64,000 nt of DNA from Paenibacillus arenilitoris (GTDB taxonomy: Bacteria > Bacillota > Bacilli > Paenibacillales > Paenibacillaceae), in the NCBI RefSeq assembly GCF_014705655.1, contig NZ_JACXIY010000001.1, positions 124,001 to 188,000 of the forward strand. Reading direction: 5' to 3'. Under the pieces are notes generated by a model. The model was not told the origin of the DNA, made no database searches, and saw only the letters and a list, made by a program, of their open reading frames with translations. This document shows, one piece after another, positions 1-8,805 of the stretch (positions within the stretch are counted from its first letter, which is position 1; each line of letters opens with the position of its first letter). A program made the translations under genes and the position numbers.

Positions 1-2
1 TT

Positions 3-863
3 ACGGCGCCGGGGGCATCGGGCACATCGCTAAAAGGGAAAAAATCGTGGTTTCTCTTCGACGACGAGGTGGTTTCGCTTGGATCGGACATTCGGTTGGA
101 CGATCAAGAAGCTTACACCGTTGAAACCATCGTGGACAATCGGAAGCTGAATGCAGCCGGAGATAACGCGCTGACCGTAAACGGAAAGGCCAAACTTCCC
201 TCGCTCGGATCGGAAGAAACGATGAACAAGGTATCGTGGGCGCACCTGGCAGGCAATGTTCCGAAATCCGACATCGGATACTATTTTCCGGGAGGACAGA
301 CTGCCGTTAAAGGTTCGCGTCTAGCCAGAACGGCTAAATGGGGCGACCTGAACGTCAATCAGAGACCGTCGCCGGATAATCCGATAACCCGCCATTATTT
401 GACGCTTTGGCTCGATCACGGGATTAGCCCGAGCAACGCCGCGTACCAATACGTAACGCTGCCGAATAGAACGGCTAAACAAACAGCGGATTATGCCTCC
501 AAGCCGGATATCAGGATAGTAGCGAACTCGCCGGACGTTCATGCGGTGAAAGAGAAGAGGCTCGGCATCACCGGCGCTTTTTTCTGGAACAACGAAAAAA
601 CAACGGCGGGCGGAATAACCAGCAACCAAGTCGCCTCCGTTATGGTCGAGGAGAAGGACCGTGTACTGACCGTTTCCGCAGCCGACCCGACTCGCGCAAA
701 TAACGGAACGATCGAGATCGAGCTTGACAAAAAAGCAATCGCCGTCATTTCCGCGGACCCCGGCATTACGGTAACCGAAACGGCTCCGACGATCCGCTTT
801 ACGGTTCATGCCGCGGATTCGGAAGGCAAGACGTTCCAGGTGAAATTCCGGCTTTCCAAGTAA
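3..863 (+). CDS. Polysaccharide lyase family 8 (hyaluronate/chondroitin/xanthan lyase type), C-terminal part
   Basis: The reading frame is open from the window edge, so the start and the catalytic alpha/alpha barrel lie upstream. The visible 286 residues match the C-terminal beta-sandwich domains of family 8 lyases: the KSWFLFDDEVVSLGSDI stretch near the edge, the YTVETIVDNRKL segment soon after, and a final small beta domain ending in KFRLSK. These enzymes cleave uronic-acid polysaccharides by beta-elimination and are normally secreted. Which polymer is cut cannot be told from this part; xanthan, hyaluronan and chondroitin are the family options. It is followed by a strong hairpin and then a permease pair, which would fit uptake of the released oligosaccharides. 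The family call is firm; the substrate is open. Confidence 0.85.
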   Translation, partial: TAPGASGTSLKGKKSWFLFDDEVVSLGSDIRLDDQEAYTVETIVDNRKLNAAGDNALTVNGKAKLPSLGSEETMNKVSWAHLAGNVPKSDIGYYFPGGQTAVKGSRLARTAKWGDLNVNQRPSPDNPITRHYLTLWLDHGISPSNAAYQYVTLPNRTAKQTADYASKPDIRIVANSPDVHAVKEKRLGITGAFFWNNEKTTAGGITSNQVASVMVEEKDRVLTVSAADPTRANNGTIEIELDKKAIAVISADPGITVTETAPTIRFTVHAADSEGKTFQVKFRLSK

Positions 864-884
864 CAAAGCCCCGATAGGAAACAA

Positions 885-917
885 GGAAACCCGGCCGTCA
901 TAAAAGGCCGGGTTTCC
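885..917 (+). terminator. Rho-independent terminator after the lyase gene
   Basis: A perfect 12-bp inverted repeat (GGAAACCCGGCC / GGCCGGGTTTCC) with a 9-base loop lies 21 bases after the lyase stop codon. The tail (ACTTGTTTC) is only moderately T-rich. It separates the lyase from the downstream permeases, which therefore probably have their own promoter between 918 and 1019; no convincing -35/-10 pair was found there. Confidence 0.75.
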
Positions 918-1019
918 ACTTGTTTCATAAGAATTATGAAGAATTCATCAATCCTTATCCATTTCTTTCACGGGGAGCGGTTGTTACAGTATAAGTAAAA
1001 TCGGTGAGGAGGCCATGGG

Positions 1020-1922
1020 ATGAAACAACTTTGGCACAAGGCGAAATTCAAGGAACAAATGGCCGGCTATTTGTTTATTTTGCCCAATATGTCGGGATAC
1101 TTATTGTTCGTATTTTTCCCGATCGTTTTCAGCTTGTTTCTGGTGTTTGTGGACTGGGATTATCTTAAAGGCTTTGAGGGGATTCGCTGGGTTGGTTTCG
1201 GCAACTTTCAGGAACTGGGGGATGATACGAAGTTTCTAAAATCGCTGCTCAACAACACGATTTTTACGATTGTCAGCGTTCCCGTATCGATGCTGCTTGG
1301 TCTATTGCTGGCCGTTGTTCTGAATAAATACGTTTTCTTTAAACAGCTTTTCCGTACCCTGATCTTTTTGCCCTATGTAAGCAGCCTTGTTGCCGTTTCC
1401 GTCATTTGGAGCATCATGTATAACGCGCAGGAGGGTCCGATTAACGAATTCCTTCGCAGTATCGGAGTTTCGAATCCTCCGGGTTGGTTGTCAAGCCCTC
1501 AATATGCTTTAATTGCGATTATCCTGATGTCGGTCTGGGTGACAATCGGTTACGCCATGGTTATTTATTTGGCCGGTCTTCAAGGAATTCCCAAAGATCT
1601 ATATGAAGCTGCGGAGATAGACGGAGCATCTAAATTAAGGCAGCTTGCGCAAATAACGGTACCGATGCTCACGCCTACAACCTTTCTCATTGTCATCACC
1701 TTGGTCATTTGGTCTTTCCAGGTATTCGGACCTGTTGCCGTTATGACGCAAGGAGGCCCTATCGATTCTACCTATGTACTGGCCTATCACATCTATTTGC
1801 TCGCGTTCCGTTTTTACAAGATGGGATACGCCGCAACGGTTTCATGGATCCTGTTTACCGTCATCTTCATCGTAACGATGGTTCAATGGCAGCTCCAAAA
1901 AAGATGGCAACATTATTTCTAA
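1020..1922 (+). CDS. Carbohydrate ABC transporter permease (MalF/LplB type)
   Basis: This 300-residue integral membrane protein is the first of a permease pair. It has about six hydrophobic segments (roughly residues 18-40, 78-100, 108-132, 158-185, 212-235, 268-290) and the cytoplasmic EAA loop that docks on the transport ATPase (YEAAEIDGASKLRQ, about residue 196). The start is supported by GGTGAGGAGG a few bases upstream. The second permease follows after 21 bases. No binding-protein gene lies between the lyase and this gene, so the cognate lipoprotein is either upstream of the window or elsewhere. No ATPase is encoded nearby; such systems usually share an MsmX-type ATPase. The substrate is unknown; the lyase next door suggests unsaturated uronic oligosaccharides. 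Confidence 0.9.
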   Translation: MKQLWHKAKFKEQMAGYLFILPNMSGYLLFVFFPIVFSLFLVFVDWDYLKGFEGIRWVGFGNFQELGDDTKFLKSLLNNTIFTIVSVPVSMLLGLLLAVVLNKYVFFKQLFRTLIFLPYVSSLVAVSVIWSIMYNAQEGPINEFLRSIGVSNPPGWLSSPQYALIAIILMSVWVTIGYAMVIYLAGLQGIPKDLYEAAEIDGASKLRQLAQITVPMLTPTTFLIVITLVIWSFQVFGPVAVMTQGGPIDSTYVLAYHIYLLAFRFYKMGYAATVSWILFTVIFIVTMVQWQLQKRWQHYF

Positions 1923-1943
1923 AACACTTGGGGGAGAAAAATC

Positions 1944-2831
1944 ATGGAAACCGCATATAAAAGGAAAGAAGTGGCTCATTTCGTCTATAAGCGCACGAGA
2001 AGCAAATCGATTTCCTTCGCCTTGAAGGTATTCGTCAGCCTTTTAATGGGCTTATTCGCATTGGTTATGATTATCCCTTTTCTTTGGATGATATCGACTT
2101 CGTTTAAAGTAAACGGGGAGGTATTCGATTACCCGATTCAGTGGATTCCGAATCAATGGAATTTTGAGAACTATAAGAAAGTGTGGACGGGAGATAATCC
2201 ATTCTACCTGTATTACTTCAATTCATTGAAGATTACCGTCATAACGGTAGCAGGCAATTTGTTTACAAGCGCCATGGCGGGATTCGCCTTTGCCCGACTG
2301 CAGTTCAAAGGCCGCAATTTTTTGTTTTTGCTTTATTTGTCAACCATGATGATTCCGAGTCAGGTGCTGCTCGTTCCGCGGTTTATTTTATTCGATACGA
2401 TGAAATTGATTAATACGCACTACTCGTTGATCCTGCCCGGAATGTTTACCGTATTCGGGACGTTTCTCATGCGGCAGTTTTTCAGTACCCTCCCCGGAGA
2501 ATTGCTGGAGGCGGCCAAAGTCGACGGAGCCGGTTATTGGCGTACATTTTGGCAAATATGTTTGCCGCTTACCAAGCCTGCGCTCATGACCTTATTAATC
2601 CTTACTTTTACTTGGCACTGGAACGATTACGAACAACCGTTGATTTTCCTCAGGGATAAAGCGCTCTATACGATTCCGCTCGGACTTACCACCTTTGTAG
2701 AGGAGTTTGGAACCGACTATGTTCTGTCAATGGCAGCCTCCGTCTCGGCCTTGATCCCAATCCTTATCGTTGTTGTCATTTGCCAAAAGTGGTTTGTGGA
2801 AGGGATTACGAGCTCGGGGTTGAAGGGATAA
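1944..2831 (+). CDS. Carbohydrate ABC transporter permease (MalG/YtcP type)
   Basis: The second permease of the pair is 295 residues long. After a basic N-terminus come about six membrane segments and the EAA loop LLEAAKVDGAGYWRTFW (about residues 190-206), typical of MalG-like permeases. It ends in the family-typical VEGITSSGLKG tail. A GGGGGAG ribosome site sits just before ATG 1944. It forms the import channel with the upstream permease and is followed by a strong terminator, so the transcription unit ends here. Confidence 0.9.
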   Translation: METAYKRKEVAHFVYKRTRSKSISFALKVFVSLLMGLFALVMIIPFLWMISTSFKVNGEVFDYPIQWIPNQWNFENYKKVWTGDNPFYLYYFNSLKITVITVAGNLFTSAMAGFAFARLQFKGRNFLFLLYLSTMMIPSQVLLVPRFILFDTMKLINTHYSLILPGMFTVFGTFLMRQFFSTLPGELLEAAKVDGAGYWRTFWQICLPLTKPALMTLLILTFTWHWNDYEQPLIFLRDKALYTIPLGLTTFVEEFGTDYVLSMAASVSALIPILIVVVICQKWFVEGITSSGLKG

Positions 2832-2883
2832 TTTAGGATGTCTAATCATGATTTAAAAAGCGATCGAATAAAGGCAATGAAAG

Positions 2884-2930
2884 ACGAAGAGGACTCTCGC
2901 CACAGGGCGGGAGTCCTCTTCGTTATTTTC
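2884..2930 (+). terminator. Rho-independent terminator
   Basis: The arms CGAAGAGGACTCTCGC (2885-2900) and GCGGGAGTCCTCTTCG (2907-2922) pair over 16 positions with a single G-T wobble, around a 6-base loop, followed by TTATTTTC. It closes the permease operon. A sequence relative of this hairpin follows the PHP gene at 8808. Confidence 0.85.
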
Positions 2931-2969
2931 TCGGTTTACTCAATCTTTAAATCCCGATAACAAAAAACG

Positions 2970-2999
2970 GCAGTTTTATTCAATAGCCGTTTGTATAAT
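2970..2999 (+). promoter_or_regulatory. Probable sigma-A promoter of the lacI operon
   Basis: A perfect TATAAT -10 box lies at 2994-2999. The -35 region about 17 bases upstream (CAGTTT, 2971-2976) is poor, as expected for a weak or activator-assisted promoter. Transcription would start about 3006, just before the first LacI-type palindrome, so repressor binding would block the polymerase. Confidence 0.55.
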
Positions 3000-3014
3000 A
3001 GGCAGCGAAAGGTT

Positions 3015-3030
3015 ATCAAACCGGTTTGAT
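3015..3030. promoter_or_regulatory. LacI-family operator 1
   Basis: ATCAAACCGGTTTGAT is a perfect 16-bp palindrome with the central CpG typical of LacI-family sites. It lies just downstream of the -10 box of the operon whose first gene encodes a LacI-type regulator, so autoregulation is the natural reading. Its centre is 34 bp from that of the second copy. Confidence 0.8.
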
Positions 3031-3049
3031 GACGGAATGACGCGCGCAT

Positions 3050-3063
3050 TCAAACCGGTTTGA
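3050..3063. promoter_or_regulatory. LacI-family operator 2
   Basis: TCAAACCGGTTTGA is a perfect 14-bp palindrome sharing the core of the site at 3015-3030. The two centres are 34 bp apart, about three helical turns, which would permit cooperative binding. A TTG in-frame with the regulator falls inside this site and is therefore unlikely to be its start codon. Confidence 0.8.
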
Positions 3064-3113
3064 CGATCTGCTTGGAAGAAGCCTTGGGAAAAAGGGGGGA
3101 ATCGATAAATCCA

Positions 3114-4151
3114 GTGGCCACCATCGACGATGTCGCCAGAATGGCAGGAGTCTCAAAGAGTACCGTATCCATGGCATTCAGCAAAAAAAGACCCATCAGC
3201 CGGCAGGTAACGGAAAAGGTGTTCAGGGCAGCGAAGGAGCTCGGCTATTATCCCAATCATGTCGCGAGAAGCCTGGCTATCCGGAAGACGATGATCGCCG
3301 GATTGCGAATCCCGCTCCCGCCGGATGGCTATATCACGGCCTTCGAATCCCAATTGATCAACGGCGTGATCAAGGAATGTTCCAGGCAGGGCTACAGAGT
3401 GCTGCTCGACAACTTGCCTGAGCTTGACGATCCGGCGCAGTTCTCCCAAGACCCGGTCGACGGCCTTATTATGCTGAACCCGCGGACGAACGACCCGCGA
3501 ATCGAGCGTTACGGCCAAATGGGCATTCCATTCGTGTCGGTCGGGCGGCCCGATCCATTCGACGAGTCCATGAGCTACGTGGACAATAACAACGCGGAAG
3601 TGGCTTATCAGATTGGCGATTATTTGCTCCGGAACGGGCACCGGTCCGTTTTCTTCCTCAATGCGTCGGCCGACATGACCGTGGCGCACGACCGGCAGAG
3701 CGGCCTCAAGGATGTTTTTCGCCGCTACGGCGTGCCGTTCCCCGAGGAGAATATCATCCATTTTTCCCACAGGCTGTTCGCGAACGGAGCGGATTACGGT
3801 TATCTGTCCATCAGGGATACGTTTGGAAAATTGCATTATTCGGCAGTCGTTACGGACACGGACCGCGTCGCGTTCGGTGCGCTTCGGGCCGCCCGGGAGC
3901 TGGGCATCGAGGTGCCGAAGGAGCTGTCGGTCATCGCGTTCAGCAATGACACTACGCTGTCTCAGGATATGAATCCGAGGCTGACTTCGGTGGAACTGTC
4001 GGCGAACCGGCTCGGGGAGGAAGCGGCCAAGCTGCTCATCGAGAAGATGAGGGATATGAGCGTCAATCGGCAGGTCATTATCCCTGCTTCGCTGGTCATC
4101 GGAGAAACTTGTTGCGTTCAAAGTCGGTCATTAACGAATAATGAGGAGTGA
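3114..4151 (+). CDS. LacI-family transcriptional regulator
   Basis: An N-terminal helix-turn-helix (ATIDDVARMAGVSKSTVS, then YYPNHVARSL) is followed by a periplasmic-binding-protein-like effector domain (about residues 55-340). The frame is open back to a TTG at 3060, but that TTG lies in an operator. GTG 3114 gives the family-standard start M-ATIDDVA, with AAAGGGGGG about 14 bases upstream; the spacing is long, so the start is not certain. The protein is about 345 residues, the usual length. It probably represses its own operon through the palindromes at 3015 and 3050 and is released by the imported sugar. Its stop overlaps the ribosome site of the following binding-protein gene. Confidence 0.88.
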   Translation: MATIDDVARMAGVSKSTVSMAFSKKRPISRQVTEKVFRAAKELGYYPNHVARSLAIRKTMIAGLRIPLPPDGYITAFESQLINGVIKECSRQGYRVLLDNLPELDDPAQFSQDPVDGLIMLNPRTNDPRIERYGQMGIPFVSVGRPDPFDESMSYVDNNNAEVAYQIGDYLLRNGHRSVFFLNASADMTVAHDRQSGLKDVFRRYGVPFPEENIIHFSHRLFANGADYGYLSIRDTFGKLHYSAVVTDTDRVAFGALRAARELGIEVPKELSVIAFSNDTTLSQDMNPRLTSVELSANRLGEEAAKLLIEKMRDMSVNRQVIIPASLVIGETCCVQSRSLTNNEE

Positions 4152-4155
4152 AAGC

Positions 4156-5616
4156 ATGGTAAAGGGCAAAAAGCTGTTCAGCACGATTATGGCGGTATCT
4201 CTCATCGGAGGCGCGCTCGCGGGCTGTTCTTCGAAAGCGGAAAACGGCGCCAACGCCGGTGCCGATACGGGTACGAACGCGGGCGTAACGGCCCCGGCGT
4301 CGACGGAGCCGGCCAATAACGAGGAACGCGCGCTGAAAATCATGACGGGGGTCATCGGCGGCAAAACGCCGGAGGAGAACGTCCTGTTCGAGAAGGAAAT
4401 CGAACGCCTGACGGGCATCAAGGCGACCGTGAACAAGCCGGCCTCCGATTACGACCAGAAGCTTCTCGCGGCGATCGCTTCCGGCGAGAAATACGATCTG
4501 CTCCAAATCAGCAAGTCGCAGATGAATAGCTTTATCGATCAAGGCATCCTGACGCCGCTGACCGATCAAGTGACAGGCTCCAAGGTTCTGTCGGACCCGA
4601 GCGTTATTCCAACGAACGAGTGGGATCAGCTGAAGACGAAGGATGGCGAAATATACGGCGTATTCACCAAGTATCAGGGAGGAACGATGCCGATCGTCCG
4701 CGCGGACTGGCTGACGAAGCTGGAACTGCAAGAGCCGAAGACGCTGGACGAATACTACACGGTGCTTAAAGCCTTCACCGAGCAGGACCCGGACGGCAAC
4801 GGCAAGAAGGACACGTACGGAGTCAGCACGGCCGGCCTGTACGACGTGCAGGGCTTCTTCAGCGCCGCAGGCCTTAAAGCGCGTTACGTACAAACTTCGG
4901 ACGGCAAGCTGGACGTTCCGTTTTCGACGGACGCGGCGATTCCGGTCTACGAATGGCTGAACAAGCTGTATAAGGAAGGGATCCTGGATCCGAATTTCGC
5001 CACGAACGATTCCGGCAAGATGCGCGACCTGTTCCTCAGCGACCGCGTCGGCATGGTGACGTATTGGGACGCTTGGGTAGGCATGTTCAACAATACGCGC
5101 AAGCAACAAGATCCGAATACGACGTTCGAAGCCAAGGCGCTGCCGGGCGTGCCGGACGCGAACGGCAACTATATGCTGCGCAGGGGCGATCCGGACGTAT
5201 GGGTCATTCCGGTTAACGCGGAGCACCCGAAGACGGCCTTCGAATTTATCGAATGGTGGAACACCAAGGAAGGGATTACGCTCGGAAGCCTCGGCATCAA
5301 GGACAACGATTATACGGTCGACAGCGGCGGCAAGCTCACGCTGACCGAGACCGGCGAAGAGCATGCCGGCGACCATGGCGTTCCGTTCTGGTACAACAGC
5401 ACCGTGGAAGCGCCGTTCGGCAAGCTGCCGGGCGTGCAGGCCGCGCAGGATCTGGTCAATCAGTACGCGACGCTGGAGCTGACGCCGCCGAACTGGGCGG
5501 ACGCCGAGAAAATCATCAATGAATATTCCTTCAACGCGATCATGGGCGAATTGCCTGCCGCCGATGCGGTCAAGAAGATGCGCGAGGAACTGAAAGCCGC
5601 CAATCTGATCGATTAA
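4156..5616 (+). CDS. Sugar ABC transporter substrate-binding lipoprotein
   Basis: ATG 4156 follows GAGGAGTGAAAGC; an upstream in-frame ATG at 4141 overlaps that ribosome site and is less likely. The 486-residue product has a basic N-terminus, a hydrophobic stretch and a lipobox (ALAGC, Cys about residue 22), then a low-complexity Asn/Ala/Gly linker and an extracellular solute-binding domain of the family-1/LplA kind (DPDGNGKKDTYGVS motif near residue 215). It captures a carbohydrate outside the membrane and delivers it to the permeases encoded next. A hairpin with a T tract follows the gene, commonly used to keep binding-protein levels above permease levels. Substrate unknown. Confidence 0.9.
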   Translation: MVKGKKLFSTIMAVSLIGGALAGCSSKAENGANAGADTGTNAGVTAPASTEPANNEERALKIMTGVIGGKTPEENVLFEKEIERLTGIKATVNKPASDYDQKLLAAIASGEKYDLLQISKSQMNSFIDQGILTPLTDQVTGSKVLSDPSVIPTNEWDQLKTKDGEIYGVFTKYQGGTMPIVRADWLTKLELQEPKTLDEYYTVLKAFTEQDPDGNGKKDTYGVSTAGLYDVQGFFSAAGLKARYVQTSDGKLDVPFSTDAAIPVYEWLNKLYKEGILDPNFATNDSGKMRDLFLSDRVGMVTYWDAWVGMFNNTRKQQDPNTTFEAKALPGVPDANGNYMLRRGDPDVWVIPVNAEHPKTAFEFIEWWNTKEGITLGSLGIKDNDYTVDSGGKLTLTETGEEHAGDHGVPFWYNSTVEAPFGKLPGVQAAQDLVNQYATLELTPPNWADAEKIINEYSFNAIMGELPAADAVKKMREELKAANLID

Positions 5617-5630
5617 CGGCGGCGCCGGAG

Positions 5631-5665
5631 GAGGAAGTAGGGCGACTTACTTCCTCTTTATTTTT
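5631..5665 (+). terminator. Intra-operon attenuating hairpin
   Basis: GAGGAAGTA (5631-5639) pairs perfectly with TACTTCCTC (5648-5656), followed by TTTATTTTT. It sits between the binding-protein gene and the permeases, where partial termination would give more binding protein than permease. Confidence 0.65.
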
Positions 5666-5687
5666 CCAATAAGGTGGTGACGCTGCC

Positions 5688-6560
5688 TTGAGAGCCGCGT
5701 TCAAGTTCAAGACGCTTTACCTGATGATGGCTCCGATACTGGCCTACTTTGCCATATTTTCGTTCTATCCGCTCGTCCGGGGACTCGTCATCAGCTTTCA
5801 GCAGTACCGTCTCATCGGCGACCGGCCTTTCGTCGGTTTCGCCAATTATTCGGACGTGTTAAAGGATCCCGTTCTTTGGGATACCTTCGGGAACACGCTC
5901 GTCATCGGCGCCGGCATCTTCGCGCTCAATTTTATATTGCCGATTGTCCTTGCGCTTTCCCTGAACGAGGTGGCGTCGGCTTGGTTCAAGAAGATCACGC
6001 AAATGATCGTCTATTTGCCGCATTTATTTTCATGGGTCGTCGTGGGCGGGATGTGGATTCTGATGCTGTCCCCCGACACCGGCGTCGTCAATCAGATCAT
6101 GATGCTGTTCGGGGCCGATCCGGTCAACTTCCTGTCCTCCGACCGCTTTGCCCGCGCCGTCATGATCCTGACCTCCGGCTGGAAGGAGATGGGCTTCACC
6201 TGCATTCTTTATTTGGCTGCGATCGTAGGCATCAATCCGGCGCTTTACGAGGCGGCGCGCATCGACGGAGCCAGCCGCTGGCAGCAGGTCCGCTACGTGA
6301 CGGTCCCGCTGCTCGTCTCCACCATGAAGGTCGTCGTCATGCTGAATATGCTGGGCATTCTCCGCATGTTCGACCAAATCTTCGTCATGAGCAACGGCGC
6401 CATCGCGGATAAGGTCGACGTCATCATGATGTACACCTACCAGCGGGGCATCCTGCAGTTCGAGGTCGGACCGGCGACGGCCGCGGGGTTTCTTATCATA
6501 TTGGCCACATTTGCGATTACGTACGTAACGAGGGCGGTTATCCGCTATGATGAAGGGTGA
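5688..6560 (+). CDS. Sugar ABC transporter permease (LplB type)
   Basis: The start is TTG 5688, eight bases after AAGGTGGTG. The 290-residue protein shows about six membrane segments and the EAA loop LYEAARIDGASRWQQV (about residues 185-200). The PHLFSWVVVGGMW segment is characteristic of the LplB branch. With the next gene it forms the membrane channel for the upstream lipoprotein. No ATPase is encoded in the operon. Confidence 0.9.
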   Translation: MRAAFKFKTLYLMMAPILAYFAIFSFYPLVRGLVISFQQYRLIGDRPFVGFANYSDVLKDPVLWDTFGNTLVIGAGIFALNFILPIVLALSLNEVASAWFKKITQMIVYLPHLFSWVVVGGMWILMLSPDTGVVNQIMMLFGADPVNFLSSDRFARAVMILTSGWKEMGFTCILYLAAIVGINPALYEAARIDGASRWQQVRYVTVPLLVSTMKVVVMLNMLGILRMFDQIFVMSNGAIADKVDVIMMYTYQRGILQFEVGPATAAGFLIILATFAITYVTRAVIRYDEG

Positions 6561-6569
6561 GTTAGGCAG

Positions 6570-7436
6570 ATGAAATCCTCCAATCAAACGAGTTGGCAAG
6601 GCCGGCTATTCGATATCGTCAACGTCCTGTTCCTGCTTTGTCTCGTCGCCACGATGATCGTGCCGTTCCTGAATACGCTGGCGCTGGCGTTCTCGTCCAA
6701 TCTCGCTTCCATGCGGCCGGAGATTATTCTATGGCCGAAAGAGTTCAGCCTGGAGGGCTTCTCCACGGTATGGAGCCGGATGCAGCTTTATTTGCCGTTC
6801 ACGAACAACGTCATCGTGACCTTGGTCGGTACGGCGGGACATGTGCTTCTAAGCTCCATGGCCGGCTATGTGCTTATCCAAAAAGGGCTTCCGGGGAAAA
6901 AATGGATGCTGTCCGCCATTCTGCTTACGATGACGGTGCCGGGCGAAGCGATCATGATCCCTCTGTATATCGTGAACAAGGATCTCGGGCTGCTGAACAC
7001 GTTGTCCGCGCTTATTTTATCGGGCTTCGTATCGGGCTTCAGCGTGCTGCTGATGCGGAATTTCTTCCAGAGCGTCCCTTACGAAATGTCCGAGTCGGCC
7101 CGAATCGACGGAGCCGGCGACCTGCGCATCTTTCTAACCATGTACATGCCACTAGCGAAAGCGGGCCTGGCGACGGTTACGTTGTTCGAGTTCGTCAGCC
7201 GCTGGAACCAGTTTACGCCGGCGGTGCTTTATCTAAACGACCCTGCCAAGTACACGCTGCAAATCGCGTTAAAATCGCTTATCGTCGATACGGATTCGAC
7301 CTCGAGCAATTTCATGATCACCACGAACGTCAGAATGGCGGGCATTGTTATCGCGCTCCTTCCGCTTATTGTTATTTATCCCTATGTGCAAAAGTATTTC
7401 GTCAAAGGCATTTTTCTAGGCGCTAATAAAGAATAG
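6570..7436 (+). CDS. Carbohydrate ABC transporter permease (LplC/YtcP type)
   Basis: This is a 288-residue multi-spanning protein with the EAA loop MSESARIDGAGDLRIF (about residues 173-188) and the C-terminal YFVKGIFLGANKE tail of YtcP/LplC permeases. It begins 10 bases after the partner permease ends and is the second channel subunit of the LacI-controlled importer. Confidence 0.9.
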   Translation: MKSSNQTSWQGRLFDIVNVLFLLCLVATMIVPFLNTLALAFSSNLASMRPEIILWPKEFSLEGFSTVWSRMQLYLPFTNNVIVTLVGTAGHVLLSSMAGYVLIQKGLPGKKWMLSAILLTMTVPGEAIMIPLYIVNKDLGLLNTLSALILSGFVSGFSVLLMRNFFQSVPYEMSESARIDGAGDLRIFLTMYMPLAKAGLATVTLFEFVSRWNQFTPAVLYLNDPAKYTLQIALKSLIVDTDSTSSNFMITTNVRMAGIVIALLPLIVIYPYVQKYFVKGIFLGANKE

Positions 7437-7459
7437 TAAGCAGACGGGAGGTTGCTGGC

Positions 7460-8767
7460 ATGGCTAAGCAAACGGAGGGACGGCGGACTTCCGCCGTATA
7501 TGCTCGATATATCGCGCATTCGGAGCAAAGCTCGTACATTGAAATTCCGTTCGAGATGCCGGAGCTGGTCGAGGAAGTCCATGTGCGCTATACGGTCGAG
7601 TCGCATGGGGGAGAAGACGCCAAGGCCGTCATCGATCTGGGCGTGCGGGACGGCGCCCGCGTGAGGGGCTGGAGCGGCGGCGCGAGGCGGGAATTCCGCA
7701 TCGGCCCGGATAAAGCGACGCCGGGTTATTTGCCTGGCCCGCTCGAGCCGGGGGAATGGGCGGTGCTTCATAACGCCTATAAAGTGCCCGAAGAGGGCTG
7801 TACGGTAACGGTCGAAGTGACGTTCTCGCAGAGGGCTCCGCGCTGGCTGAAGGGAGACCTTCATACGCACAGCGTGCACAGCGACGGCGCCTACACCCTG
7901 GAGGAGAATGCGGCCATCATGGAGAGCCTGGGCTGCGACTTCATCGCGATGACCGACCATAACACGAGCAGCCAGAATCTGGCTTACCCGCGCCAGACAT
8001 CGGTGCTGATGATTCCGGGAACGGAGTTTACGACGAATTTCGGCCACGCCAATTTTATCGGGGCAACCGACCCGATGCACGACTTCCGCGTATCGGATAT
8101 GTCCGGCGTGCGGGAAAAGTTCCGGATCGCGCGCGAGCGGGGGGCGAGGACCGTGCTCAACCATCCGCACTGCGACTATTGTCCGTGGGAATGGGATTTC
8201 GCCGTGGATCACGATTGGGTGGAGGTATGGAACGGCCCGTGGACGGAGCGGAACGGACGCGCCCTGGCCTGGTGGCAGGAGCAGCTGGCTTCGGGTAGAA
8301 GGCTCGTCGCCGTAGGCGGCAGCGACGTGCATCGACCGGATCCTTACGTGAAGCATGCGATGCCGTGCGTATGGGTGAGGGCGGAGGAGAAAACCGTGCG
8401 AGAGGTGCTCAGCGGCATCGACCGGGGCCATGTCGTCATTACGTATGCGCCGGACGGACCGTTCGTCAGGATGCAGTGCGGCGATTACGGCGTCGGCGAC
8501 GCCGTGCCTTACGGGAATCCCGGCCGAGAGGTCCTGATGCAATTCGAAGATTTGCTTGCCGGCGACCTGGTCCGCGTCTACAGCGAGCGCGGCGTGGAAC
8601 TGGAAGCGGCGGCTCCCTTGGACGGCGAGTGGGAGCTGACGGCGGACGGCGAAGAACGACTTTTTTTGCGGACGGAAGTGTGGCGGTATTTCGAGCAGGC
8701 CGGCGATAGGAGGCTGGCGGCGATGACGAATCCGATTTATTTCGATTCGCGGGAAGAGGAGGAATGA
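7460..8767 (+). CDS. PHP-domain metallohydrolase (CehA/McbA-like)
   Basis: The product has 435 residues and no signal peptide. Residues 1-125 form a beta-rich N-terminal region. The PHP domain begins with GDLHTHSVHSDG (His135, His137, His140 as metal ligands), continues with IAMTDHNT, LNHPHCDY and ends with GGSDVHRPDP. PHP enzymes hydrolyse phosphoesters or related bonds with a di- or trinuclear metal centre. Placement as last gene of a LacI-controlled sugar import operon suggests it acts on the imported compound, for example a phosphorylated or esterified sugar; that is inference. GGGAGG lies about eight bases before ATG 7460. Confidence 0.8.
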   Translation: MAKQTEGRRTSAVYARYIAHSEQSSYIEIPFEMPELVEEVHVRYTVESHGGEDAKAVIDLGVRDGARVRGWSGGARREFRIGPDKATPGYLPGPLEPGEWAVLHNAYKVPEEGCTVTVEVTFSQRAPRWLKGDLHTHSVHSDGAYTLEENAAIMESLGCDFIAMTDHNTSSQNLAYPRQTSVLMIPGTEFTTNFGHANFIGATDPMHDFRVSDMSGVREKFRIARERGARTVLNHPHCDYCPWEWDFAVDHDWVEVWNGPWTERNGRALAWWQEQLASGRRLVAVGGSDVHRPDPYVKHAMPCVWVRAEEKTVREVLSGIDRGHVVITYAPDGPFVRMQCGDYGVGDAVPYGNPGREVLMQFEDLLAGDLVRVYSERGVELEAAAPLDGEWELTADGEERLFLRTEVWRYFEQAGDRRLAAMTNPIYFDSREEEE

Positions 8768-8805
8768 GCCTATGACCGGTATATAGCGGAGTAAGGACAA
8801 GTAAA

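Noticed and set aside
3060-3113. TTG 3060 as start of the LacI-type regulator
   Set aside because: It lies in a palindromic operator, adds 18 residues not seen in the family and has no ribosome site; GTG 3114 gives the standard N-terminus.
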